A stretch of DNA of 6,642 nt from Terriglobia bacterium (GTDB lineage: Bacteria > Acidobacteriota > Terriglobia > UBA7540). The notes beneath the pieces are model-generated. The model ran no database searches. It worked only from the letters and a program-made list of their open reading frames with translations, and had not been told where the DNA came from. Below, in pieces: positions 1 to 6,459 of the stretch (position 1 is its first letter; each line of letters begins with the position of its first letter). The stretch is taken from contig JASHTZ010000650.1 in the NCBI GenBank assembly GCA_030040295.1, positions 1-6,642 of the forward strand, written 5' to 3'. The translations under genes were made by a program, and so were the position numbers.

Positions 1-9
1 AGGGCTATT

Positions 10-441
10 ATGAAACCAACCGGGACTTCATTCCGAACGGCGGTCGCCTCGGCGCTGGTGATCGCTGTCATTCTGGGGATGAGTTCGGCCTTGCTGTGTC
101 CCTTCATCTGCTCGGCACAGCACTACGGCGCGCGGCCCGAGGGCGGCCAGGCGGTTGTTTCGATAAGCGGGCACGACTGTTGTCTGGGTCACTCAGGGGG
201 CAGTCGTGAGATTTCAAGTTCGCTTGCGCACTGTCACCACGCGGATGAATCCGCGGCATATCTTACGTCTGCGGGGGGGGCGGGGCTCCAGACTCACATT
301 CTGCTCCGCGTTGGTGCAGTCTGCGATCTCCCTCCGCAGAACCCCCTGATTTCTCAGATAAAGCATTCGTGGTTATCTCCACCGGGGTACTACACATCCG
401 GCAGAACCATCTGCCAAAAACTTTCCATCCTCCTGATCTAA
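10..441 (+). CDS. Small exported Cys/His-rich protein of unknown function, possibly copper-related
   Basis: I do not recognise this 143-residue protein. It starts with a basic stretch and a hydrophobic segment (about residues 9-35) that looks like a signal peptide or membrane anchor. The mature part is rich in possible metal ligands: C30, C34, the pair C57-C58 next to H55 and H61, H74-C75-H76-H77, then C105 and C135. It lies 124 nt upstream of a multicopper oxidase on the same strand, so a role in periplasmic metal binding or delivery is a reasonable guess, not a demonstrated one. The ATG at 10 has only a weak upstream AGGG, and the window edge hides the rest of the leader. A run of eight G at 273-280 lies inside the gene; slippage or a sequencing error there would change the C-terminal 50 or so residues. 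The present frame has the better codon pattern downstream. The gene is probably real, its function unknown. Confidence 0.55.
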   Translation: MKPTGTSFRTAVASALVIAVILGMSSALLCPFICSAQHYGARPEGGQAVVSISGHDCCLGHSGGSREISSSLAHCHHADESAAYLTSAGGAGLQTHILLRVGAVCDLPPQNPLISQIKHSWLSPPGYYTSGRTICQKLSILLI

Positions 442-565
442 CCAAGTCCTGCCAAACGGATTCTGCCACTGAGGGCCACGTGTGACTGCCGTCAGGGCTG
501 CTTCCCAGCGCGATGTGCTGAGTGGCCAAGCCCGTGCTGTCTCAAAAGCCAAACAGGAGGAATTC

Positions 566-2020
566 ATGGCAAACAATCGACGCGATTTTTTTCGGAAAGC
601 ACTCTCAGGCGCAGGGGCTATGGCGGCGATCAAGGGTCCTCAATCCGCCCGCGGAGCCGCCGCCCCGCGCGGGCAAAGGAACAACCTGGCGCTCCATCCG
701 CAGATGACGGGCGGGCAGGAAGTCGGTCTGTCCGGGGCCTACTTGCCCGTCCAGACGCCGGATTTGCCTGATCTAGCCTACACTCTGGACAATGGCGTGA
801 AGGTGTTTCACCTCGTCGCCGAACCCGTAAAGAGGAAGATCCACCCCTACAAGACGCTCGACCTCTGGGGTTACAACGGGACCTCGCCGGGACCCACCAT
901 CCAGATCGTGCAGGGGGACCGCGTGCGGGTCATCTTCGACAACCATCTGCCCGAGCCGAGTTCGGTGCACTGGCACGGGTTCGAGATTCCCATCGACATG
1001 GACGGCGTGCCGGGAATGCCCGGGGGCAGCGTTCCGCCGGGCCAGCGCTTCGTTTTCGAGTTCACGCTGCACCAGGAGGGCACGTTTTTCTACCATCCCC
1101 ACATGGCTATGCAGGAAATGATGGGCATGATAGGGGCTTTCATCATTCACCCCAACCAGCCTTATGAACCTCGCGCTGACAAGGACTTCGCAATCATTCT
1201 CCAGGAATATGCTTCGCTGCCCAATAACCCAATTCCCAACACGATGAGCATGGAGTTCAACTGGCTGACCTTCAACGGCAAGGCGGGGCCGGCGATCACG
1301 CCGCTCATTGTACGGCTGGGAGATCGCGTGCGGATCCGCCTGATCAATCTCGGCATGGACCACCACCCGATCCATTTGCACGGAAACACCTTCTCTGTGA
1401 CCGGTACGGAAGGCGGCCGCGTGCCGCAGTCCGCATGGATTCCCGGAAACACGGTGCTGGTGGCGGTGGCACAAGCTCGAGATATTGAGTTCGACGCCAG
1501 CTATCCGGGTGACTGGATGCTGCACTGCCACCTGCCGCACCACATGATGAATCAGATGGCGTCCACGGTCGGCCCCATGACCCGATTGGGCAGAGGCATG
1601 CCCGCCGGGCTGGGCATGAAGGAAGGCATGGGAATGCTCCAGGGAGCTCCCGGAGCGCCCATGGGAGAAGATTACGGCCCTGGGCTGGGGAGAAGCTTGG
1701 GCGTCGGTTCGACGAACGACCAGGCCATGGGCAACACTCCTCTCTCGCCTGAGAAGGCCGAATCAAGCATGCAGAATATGCCCGGCATGAACATGAATTC
1801 CGACATCAGCCCGAATGCCGGGAGCGTTCCGGGGTTTCCTCAAGACGCCTACATGGAAAGTTCCATGATGGAAATGGATGATGCCGTTAAGAAACCGGAG
1901 AACTTGGGCCTTCCGCCGGGGTGGAGCGCTTTCATGCAAGGCATGATGACGCTGGTCCGAGTCCTTCCGCCGGACGAATACGAGAAGATGCAGAAAATGA
2001 TTCAGCAGAACCGCTCATAG
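566..2020 (+). CDS. Tat-exported two-domain multicopper oxidase with Met-rich C-terminal tail
   Basis: This 484-residue protein is a laccase-like multicopper oxidase that would oxidise a substrate, perhaps Cu(I) or phenolics, and reduce O2 to water in the periplasm. The ATG at 566 is chosen over an upstream GTG at 482 because AGGAGG (555-560) lies 5 nt ahead and the protein then opens with a Tat motif (NNRRDFFRK, residues 3-11). The copper ligands are clear: HWH at 135-137, HPH at 177-179, HPIHLH at 267-272, and HCH at 320-322 with H326 and axial M331. C321 is the only cysteine in the protein, so type 1 copper can form only in the second cupredoxin domain. About 185 residues separate the first and last motifs, which fits two-domain oxidases that assemble as trimers and not three-domain CueO or CopA. 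Residues 332-484 form an extra tail with 20 Met. The substrate is not determinable from sequence. Confidence 0.93.
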   Translation: MANNRRDFFRKALSGAGAMAAIKGPQSARGAAAPRGQRNNLALHPQMTGGQEVGLSGAYLPVQTPDLPDLAYTLDNGVKVFHLVAEPVKRKIHPYKTLDLWGYNGTSPGPTIQIVQGDRVRVIFDNHLPEPSSVHWHGFEIPIDMDGVPGMPGGSVPPGQRFVFEFTLHQEGTFFYHPHMAMQEMMGMIGAFIIHPNQPYEPRADKDFAIILQEYASLPNNPIPNTMSMEFNWLTFNGKAGPAITPLIVRLGDRVRIRLINLGMDHHPIHLHGNTFSVTGTEGGRVPQSAWIPGNTVLVAVAQARDIEFDASYPGDWMLHCHLPHHMMNQMASTVGPMTRLGRGMPAGLGMKEGMGMLQGAPGAPMGEDYGPGLGRSLGVGSTNDQAMGNTPLSPEKAESSMQNMPGMNMNSDISPNAGSVPGFPQDAYMESSMMEMDDAVKKPENLGLPPGWSAFMQGMMTLVRVLPPDEYEKMQKMIQQNRS

Positions 2021-2044
2021 CCCGTTTTTAGCGCGCTAACCGGG
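2021..2044 (+). promoter_or_regulatory. Intergenic palindrome between the oxidase and the efflux gene
   Basis: A perfect 12-bp palindrome, TTAGCGCGCTAA (2028-2039), sits just after the oxidase stop codon. It is flanked by CCCG (2021-2024) and CGGG (2041-2044), which can extend the stem across a small internal loop. There is no T-run after it, so it is a poor intrinsic terminator. It could be an RNA hairpin that tunes expression between the two genes, an operator, or chance. Confidence 0.3.
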
Positions 2045-2094
2045 TGGAAGCCGCCCCAGGCGTCGCCAACCAGTGCTGCTTTCTGGAGGATCGA

Positions 2095-3588
2095 ATGATA
2101 CGAATTTCATTACTTGCAACCATTTTTGTCTGCTGCGTAACCGTTGGGTTGGGTGCGCAAAATCCGACCGCGGCGCCGTCCAACCCGGAACCGCCAAAAG
2201 ACCAGAAAGCCCCGAATTCCCCGACCCCTTCAACGATGCCGGGAATGGAGTTGCAACATCCGCAGAGTGAAGGCGATGGGAACCCGCAGACGCCAAGCCC
2301 CGCGGCCGACTTGCTCGATGAAGCCGGGAAACGAGCCCCCATGGAGCTGAAAGACTTCGAGGAGCTGGCCTTGGCGAACAATCCCACGCTGCAGCTCGCG
2401 AAAGACATTGCGCAACGGTCTGCGGCGCAGGCGCGCCAGGCGGGCCTGTACCCCAATCCTTCCGTAGGCTACGAAGGAGAGCAGATCCGGGGGGGCTCCT
2501 ATGGCGGAGGCGAGCAGGGAGGATTCATCCAGCAGACCATTGTTCTGGGAGGCAAGCTGGGGCTTCGCCGGCGCGTGTTCGAGGCGCAGCAGCGCGAAGA
2601 CGAAACGGGGATAGATGAACAGCGTGCCCGCGTGCTGGGCGACGTGGACCAGCGGTTCTACGCCGCGCTCGCCGCCCAGGAAATCGCCAAACTCCGCGGG
2701 CAACTTTTGGCGCTCGCTCGCGACGCCCAACAGACGGCACACCAGCTCGGGAATGTAGGCCAGGCGGATCTGCCGGATGTCTTGCAGGCCGAGGTGGAGG
2801 CGGAGCAAGCCGCCGTCGATTACACCACCGCTCAAATGAATTACCTGCAGGCTTTCGAAAGCCTCGCCGCCACTTCCGGCAACCCCGCCCTGGCGACTTG
2901 CCCCTTGCAGGGTGATCTTACGGCTTTGCCCCAAATCGACCCCCAGATCATCGAGGGCCTTCTGCGTGACAGCCCCTCCGTGAAGCGTGCGCAGCAAGGG
3001 GTGGCGGAAGCGGAGGCTAGGCTGCGCAGCGCCAAACGCGAATCCATTCCCGATCTTCAATTACGCGCGGGAGTGCAGCAGGATGGAGAGTTGCTGAACG
3101 ACGGGGCAGTGCGGCCCACTTCCGTGGGCATCGTCAGCTTCGCCTCCGCCGGCATCGAGGTTCCGATCTTCAATCGCAATCAAGGCAATGTAGCAGCCGC
3201 CGGCGCGGAATTGGCGAGAGCGCGCGAAGAAGTCACTCGCGTGCAATTGTTGCTCCGGCGCACGGCCGTGCCGCTCTTCCGCAGTTATCTTGCGCAGCAA
3301 AATGAGGCAGCTCACTACCAGTCCGAGATGATTCCCAAAGCCCGCCGCGCTTACCAGCTCTACGCGAGCAACTACGGCCACATGGCCGCTGCCTACCCGC
3401 AAGTGCTGATTTCGCAGAGAACCTTGTTCCAATTGCAAGTCGGTTATCTGGAGGTGCTTGAACAAGCCTGGCAGAATGCCATCGCCTTGAAAAGATTTGT
3501 GCTCACCGATGGCCTTTCGGCCCCCATGCCTTCAGGGAGTTCGTCCACATCCCTGAATCTGCCGACCGGCGGGGGTTCCGGCGACTAG
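2095..3588 (+). CDS. TolC-family outer-membrane efflux protein, CzcC/CusC-like
   Basis: This 497-residue protein matches the outer-membrane factor family that forms the exit duct of tripartite metal pumps. The ATG at 2095 is preferred over a GTG at 2044 because GGAGGA (2085-2090) lies 4 nt ahead and the product then opens with a signal peptide (residues 1-21, likely cleaved near GLGA). A Pro-rich, low-complexity linker follows (about 22-78) and contains MPGM at 48-51 with H55. The two outer-membrane-efflux repeats follow. The first starts near residue 85 (LALANNPTLQLAK, then QAGLYPNPSVGYE at 115-127). The second starts near 280 and includes VPIFNRNQGNVAAAG at 356-370, a pattern typical of CzcC-type proteins. 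A long helical stretch runs to about 470. It follows the oxidase by 74 nt on the same strand. No lipobox cysteine is convincing. The RND and membrane-fusion partners are not present in this window. Confidence 0.9.
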   Translation: MIRISLLATIFVCCVTVGLGAQNPTAAPSNPEPPKDQKAPNSPTPSTMPGMELQHPQSEGDGNPQTPSPAADLLDEAGKRAPMELKDFEELALANNPTLQLAKDIAQRSAAQARQAGLYPNPSVGYEGEQIRGGSYGGGEQGGFIQQTIVLGGKLGLRRRVFEAQQREDETGIDEQRARVLGDVDQRFYAALAAQEIAKLRGQLLALARDAQQTAHQLGNVGQADLPDVLQAEVEAEQAAVDYTTAQMNYLQAFESLAATSGNPALATCPLQGDLTALPQIDPQIIEGLLRDSPSVKRAQQGVAEAEARLRSAKRESIPDLQLRAGVQQDGELLNDGAVRPTSVGIVSFASAGIEVPIFNRNQGNVAAAGAELARAREEVTRVQLLLRRTAVPLFRSYLAQQNEAAHYQSEMIPKARRAYQLYASNYGHMAAAYPQVLISQRTLFQLQVGYLEVLEQAWQNAIALKRFVLTDGLSAPMPSGSSSTSLNLPTGGGSGD

Positions 3589-3852
3589 TGTAGTGCGCCG
3601 CAAATAATGCAACTTGTGGCGGCCGCTTTTTGAGCCCCAACGGGGCGATCTACCAAAGCCCAGGCCAACGGCCTGGGTCGTCGAAACCGCAACAACCCCC
3701 CGCCCTGAAGGGGGCGGAATACCTATTTCGCCCTTTCAGGGCTTGAATTCAGACCTTTGCCGCGCACTCTCAACCCAGGCCTTCGGCCTGGGCTTCGTTA
3801 TTTCGCCCCGTTGGGGCTCAACATAAGTTGCAATCTATGTGGCGCACTACAC
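3588..3852. repeat. Nested palindromic repeat element (REP/MITE-like) with 12-bp inverted ends
   Basis: The ends are a perfect 12-bp inverted repeat (3588-3599, GTGTAGTGCGCC, against 3841-3852). In the same register the arms stay similar to 3615 and 3825, with 24 of 28 positions matching and a shared TGCAACTT block. Six hairpins lie inside in mirror order. The outer pair, GCCCC-loop-GGGGC at 3634-3646 and 3805-3817, belongs to an 18-bp perfect inverted repeat (3631-3648 and 3803-3820). The middle pair, CCCAGGCC-loop-GGCCTGGG, is at 3659-3677 and 3774-3792. The inner pair, built on GCCCTGAA-like sequence, is at 3700-3717 and 3730-3742. The centre of symmetry is near 3720-3725. No transposase is present and no clear target duplication is seen. 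An open frame through it (3614-3826) is an artefact of the repeats. It could also stop transcription from both sides, although no T-tracts are present. Confidence 0.85.
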
Positions 3853-3877
3853 CAGAAGTAGGGCGCAGGGAATTTCG

Positions 3878-4483
3878 CTAAGCAGCCTTCGCAAAACGCA
3901 ATGCTACGGAGTTCATGCAATAGCGCAAGCCGGTGGGCCGAGGGCCGTCGTCAAACACGTGCCCCAGATGCGCTTCACACCGCCGGCATGAAACCGCGGT
4001 TCGCTCCATCCCCATGCTATCGTCGAGTGATTCGGCCACGTTTTCCTTGGCGATGGGCTGCCAGAAACTCGGCCAGCCTGTGCCGGATTCGAATTTCGTA
4101 TCTGAACTGAATAACGCCGTGTCGCAGCAAATGCAGCGAAACACCCCTTTGTCATGGATGTTGAGATTTGCTCCCGTGAAGGGACGCTCTGTTCCGTCAC
4201 GCCGGGTCACCTCAAACGCCGCAGGAGACAATAGCGCCTTCCACTCGGCGTCGGTCTTTTGGATCATGGGCACCACAACCACGCCCGTGCGCTCGCCCGC
4301 GTCGTTGAAGTCGACGATCTTCACCTGCTTCGGCGGTTTGGCGGCGGCCTCGATGGGACTGGAGTTCACTTGCTCATAACCCCAAATCGCCAGCCCAGCA
4401 AGAGCAGCGCCGGACGCCGAAAAGAACTGCCTGCGCCCAAAACCGCATTGCCCTTGAACGTCCTTGTAGTTCGTCTGCCCCAT
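3878..4483 (-). CDS. msrB: Tat-exported peptide-methionine (R)-S-oxide reductase
   Basis: This 201-residue protein is MsrB, which reduces methionine-R-sulfoxide in proteins back to methionine. The family core runs from about residue 78 to 198. It shows zinc-binding cysteines C117/C120 and C166/C169, the signature SGTGWPSFW (133-141), [11 protein letters not shown] (171-181) and the catalytic C189 in RYCMNS. An N-terminal extension carries a Tat-like motif (GRRQFF, residues 16-21) and a hydrophobic stretch, so it should act outside the cytoplasm, unlike the common cytosolic MsrB. The usual resolving cysteine of the SGCGWPSF form is Thr135 here, which suggests direct reduction by a thioredoxin-like partner. 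C119 is an extra cysteine in the zinc motif region. The start is supported by AAGGAGG (complement of 4488-4494), 4 nt before the ATG. The upstream dipZ gene ends only 20 nt away, so the two are very likely one operon, and its product is the natural electron donor. Confidence 0.95.
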   Translation of the reverse strand: MGQTNYKDVQGQCGFGRRQFFSASGAALAGLAIWGYEQVNSSPIEAAAKPPKQVKIVDFNDAGERTGVVVVPMIQKTDAEWKALLSPAAFEVTRRDGTERPFTGANLNIHDKGVFRCICCDTALFSSDTKFESGTGWPSFWQPIAKENVAESLDDSMGMERTAVSCRRCEAHLGHVFDDGPRPTGLRYCMNSVALRFAKAA

Positions 4484-4503
4484 AATGCCTCCTTCATCCC
4501 GAA

Positions 4504-6270
4504 CTAACCGAACGTAAATGCGAAAGCCTGCACGCCCGGGTCAAGAAATTCAATTTGGAACGTGCGATCTTCCACCTTGCCCTTCTGCCGGATCAATTGG
4601 TAAAGACGATATTCCTTCACGGTTCCATCGCCCTGAGCATCCACATCCGTTCCGCGATCATCGGCCGGTGCCGCGCCATCCAGTAATACCCTGAACCGAA
4701 CAGGTTTGTTGCCCTTGGCCGGCCCCAACACCAGGTGCAAATCGCGCGCGTGGAATCGGAAAATAATTTTGCCCGGAGCAGCAACCAGCACGGCTCGTTC
4801 GTCGCTCACAATCCATTTTCCCGCCAACGCCCATTGGTTCACATCCAATCGGCCGGGAGAAGTGTAGAGCGTCGCGGAATCTTTCTTAAGGGCCTCCGGA
4901 GAAACGAAGTTTTGCCGCCGCTCATAACCGATGTAGGTTTCCGGCGACTGTATATCCTCGGTGTCCGCAGCCGCCTCCGCTCCCACTCCATTCACTTGGA
5001 CTAGGGCTGTGACCGCCAAGGTTGTATTGCCTTCCTTCAACAACTGGCGAATGACCTGTTCAGACTTGTCATACTCTCCTTCACCAAAGTGGTGGTAGCG
5101 AATCTTTCCCTGCCGGTCGATAAAGTAGTGGGCGGGCCAATACTCGTTGTTAAAGGCCTTCCAGATCACGTAATTGCTGTCGATGGCAACGGGATAGGTT
5201 ATTTTCAATTCGCGCACCGCCCGTGCGACGTTGGCCTGGTCCTTTTCAAAGGCAAACTCGGGCGTGTGAACCCCAATCACCACCAGGCCGTCACCCTTGT
5301 ATTTCTCCGCCCAAGCCTCAATGTAGGGAATGGAGCGCAGGCAGTTGATGCAGGAGTAGGTCCAGAAATCGATCAGCACCACTTTGCCCTTTAACTCCTT
5401 CGGTCCGAGCGGCGGGGAATTCAGCCATGCCACCGCACCGTCCAGGCTCGGCATCGCTCCTTCCACGGGGAGTGCCTGGGCGTTCCTGGCCGCCATCATG
5501 GTCATCGAGGGCTGTGCTTGCGCCGCATCCGCACTCGTGCCGGAAGCCTTTTTCACCGGCAGCAAGCGGTCCACCAGGTTCTGCTCGACGCCCGAGGTGC
5601 TGGCTAAGGAAATGCGCGTCAGAACTCCCTGGTCCCATCCAAAGGCAATTGCGACAACGCCCAAAAGAACCGCCACTCCCAATCCGCGGCGAATCCAAGC
5701 TTCCACTCCCAACGAGCGCTTCATCAGCATAAACACCTTGTTTCCGGCGAGCAGCGCAACACCCATGGAGAGCGCCGCTCCCAACGCGAACGTCAACAAT
5801 GAAAACGCGGTCTGCGCACTCGCCCCACGCACGGCGGCGCCCGTAAGAATAAGCCCCAGAATGGGGCCGGCGCAAGGAGCCCAAAGCAAGCCCGTCGCCA
5901 CACCGAGCAAGAGGGACTGGCCAATGCTGGGCGCTGCCTCGGCTTTCCGCTGAACACGCTCGCCCAGCCGAACGAACGGCCGCGAAAGAGATTCGGCAAT
6001 ACGCGGGAAGATTAATGCAAGACCCATCGCCAGAAAAACCACGAGCGCGAGCGATCTTCCGATCTGGTTGGCGCGAACAATCCATGCGCCCGCCACGGTG
6101 GCCACGCTGGCCACTGCGGCAAAGGTGATCGCCATGCCCGCGAGAAGCGGCAGGCCACTCCTCCGGAAAGGTTGATCGGCACGCGAGAACACGAAAGGCA
6201 GAACCGGCAGAATACAGGGACTTACAATGGTCAGGATTCCGCCAACGAAAGCCAACAGATAGATCAGCAT
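4504..6270 (-). CDS. dipZ: DipZ-type fusion: CcdA-like membrane domain, TlpA-like thioredoxin domain and C-terminal domain
   Basis: This 588-residue protein should move reducing electrons from cytoplasmic thioredoxin across the inner membrane to an attached periplasmic thioredoxin domain. Residues 1-212 form the CcdA-like membrane part with about six hydrophobic segments and the two conserved cysteines, C19 (SPCILP) and C133 (WAPCAGP). A flexible linker (about 220-270) leads to a thioredoxin/TlpA-like domain (about 272-412) with the active site C307-I-N-C310 and a cis-proline at P379 (YWPAHYFID). Residues 440-588 form the extra beta-rich C-terminal domain known from Mycobacterium tuberculosis DipZ. 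The ATG at 6270 is preferred over a TTG at 6360 because the protein then starts at the first membrane helix, a GAGG lies about 10 nt upstream, and a candidate promoter lies downstream of the TTG. MsrB follows 20 nt downstream. Cytochrome c maturation is another possible role for this family, but no such genes are in view. Confidence 0.93.
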   Translation of the reverse strand: MLIYLLAFVGGILTIVSPCILPVLPFVFSRADQPFRRSGLPLLAGMAITFAAVASVATVAGAWIVRANQIGRSLALVVFLAMGLALIFPRIAESLSRPFVRLGERVQRKAEAAPSIGQSLLLGVATGLLWAPCAGPILGLILTGAAVRGASAQTAFSLLTFALGAALSMGVALLAGNKVFMLMKRSLGVEAWIRRGLGVAVLLGVVAIAFGWDQGVLTRISLASTSGVEQNLVDRLLPVKKASGTSADAAQAQPSMTMMAARNAQALPVEGAMPSLDGAVAWLNSPPLGPKELKGKVVLIDFWTYSCINCLRSIPYIEAWAEKYKGDGLVVIGVHTPEFAFEKDQANVARAVRELKITYPVAIDSNYVIWKAFNNEYWPAHYFIDRQGKIRYHHFGEGEYDKSEQVIRQLLKEGNTTLAVTALVQVNGVGAEAAADTEDIQSPETYIGYERRQNFVSPEALKKDSATLYTSPGRLDVNQWALAGKWIVSDERAVLVAAPGKIIFRFHARDLHLVLGPAKGNKPVRFRVLLDGAAPADDRGTDVDAQGDGTVKEYRLYQLIRQKGKVEDRTFQIEFLDPGVQAFAFTFG

Positions 6271-6286
6271 TGAGATCAAGCCTCGC

Positions 6287-6309
6287 CCGGATGCTACTCG
6301 TCCGGATGC
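6287..6309. repeat. Short direct repeat in the dipZ leader
   Basis: CCGGATGC occurs twice, at 6287-6294 and 6302-6309, with a 15-bp period, between the candidate dipZ promoter and its start codon. Nearby GCCCGG and CCGGGC blocks could also pair in the RNA leader. This could be a tandem regulator site or a leader structure. It is short enough to be chance. Confidence 0.3.
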
Positions 6310-6333
6310 CAGGTGGCACCCGGGCTTATTTTC

Positions 6334-6360
6334 AGTATACTGGTTCGCCTCTGAGTTCAA
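6334..6360 (-). promoter_or_regulatory. Candidate promoter for the dipZ-msrB operon
   Basis: On the minus strand a TATACT (complement of 6334-6339) makes a strong -10 candidate. A TTGAAC (complement of 6355-6360) gives a weaker -35 at a short 15-bp spacing. Transcription would begin near 6327, leaving a leader of about 57 nt before the ATG at 6270. The -10 lies inside a perfect 10-bp palindrome, CAGTATACTG (6333-6342), which might also be a protein-binding site. Confidence 0.45.
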
Positions 6361-6459
6361 GTTCTTTTTGGGGTAAAGGGAATTACCAATTTGGAGTCGA
6401 CTTAATCAAAATTTCGCTGCTGGAAAAGAACCAAAGCCAGACCATCACAGGAGGTGGAT

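Noticed and set aside
482..565. GTG start at 482 for the oxidase
   Set aside because: It would put 28 residues ahead of a clear Tat signal, whereas the ATG at 566 has an excellent AGGAGG.
555..565. AGGAGGAATTC before the oxidase looks like an expression-vector leader with an EcoRI site
   Set aside because: The flanking sequence is natural and continuous with the upstream leader; a strong Shine-Dalgarno followed by AATTC is likely chance.
773..1543. Long minus-strand open frame of 256 codons
   Set aside because: It is antisense to the oxidase gene, whose copper motifs are unmistakable, and shows no recognisable domain of its own.
2044..2094. GTG start at 2044 for the efflux protein
   Set aside because: It would bury the signal peptide behind 17 residues and overlaps the intergenic palindrome; the ATG at 2095 has GGAGGA.
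2095..2157. Lipoprotein signal in the efflux protein because of the Cys pair at residues 13-14
   Set aside because: The residues before the cysteines do not form a lipobox; a standard cleavage site near residue 21 fits better.
3614..3826. Open reading frame of 70 codons on the + strand
   Set aside because: It lies entirely within the palindromic repeat element; its codons simply read through the hairpin modules, and it has no ribosome binding site.
4124..4135. Cys-x-Cys-Cys of MsrB as a heme or separate metal site
   Set aside because: There is no CxxCH; the cysteines match the MsrB zinc pair, with one extra cysteine between them.
5384..5953. Plus-strand open frame of 189 codons
   Set aside because: It is antisense to dipZ and is explained by high GC content; no family features are seen.
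6271..6360. TTG start at 6360 for dipZ
   Set aside because: The candidate promoter lies within this stretch, and the extension has no features of a protein N-terminus in this family.
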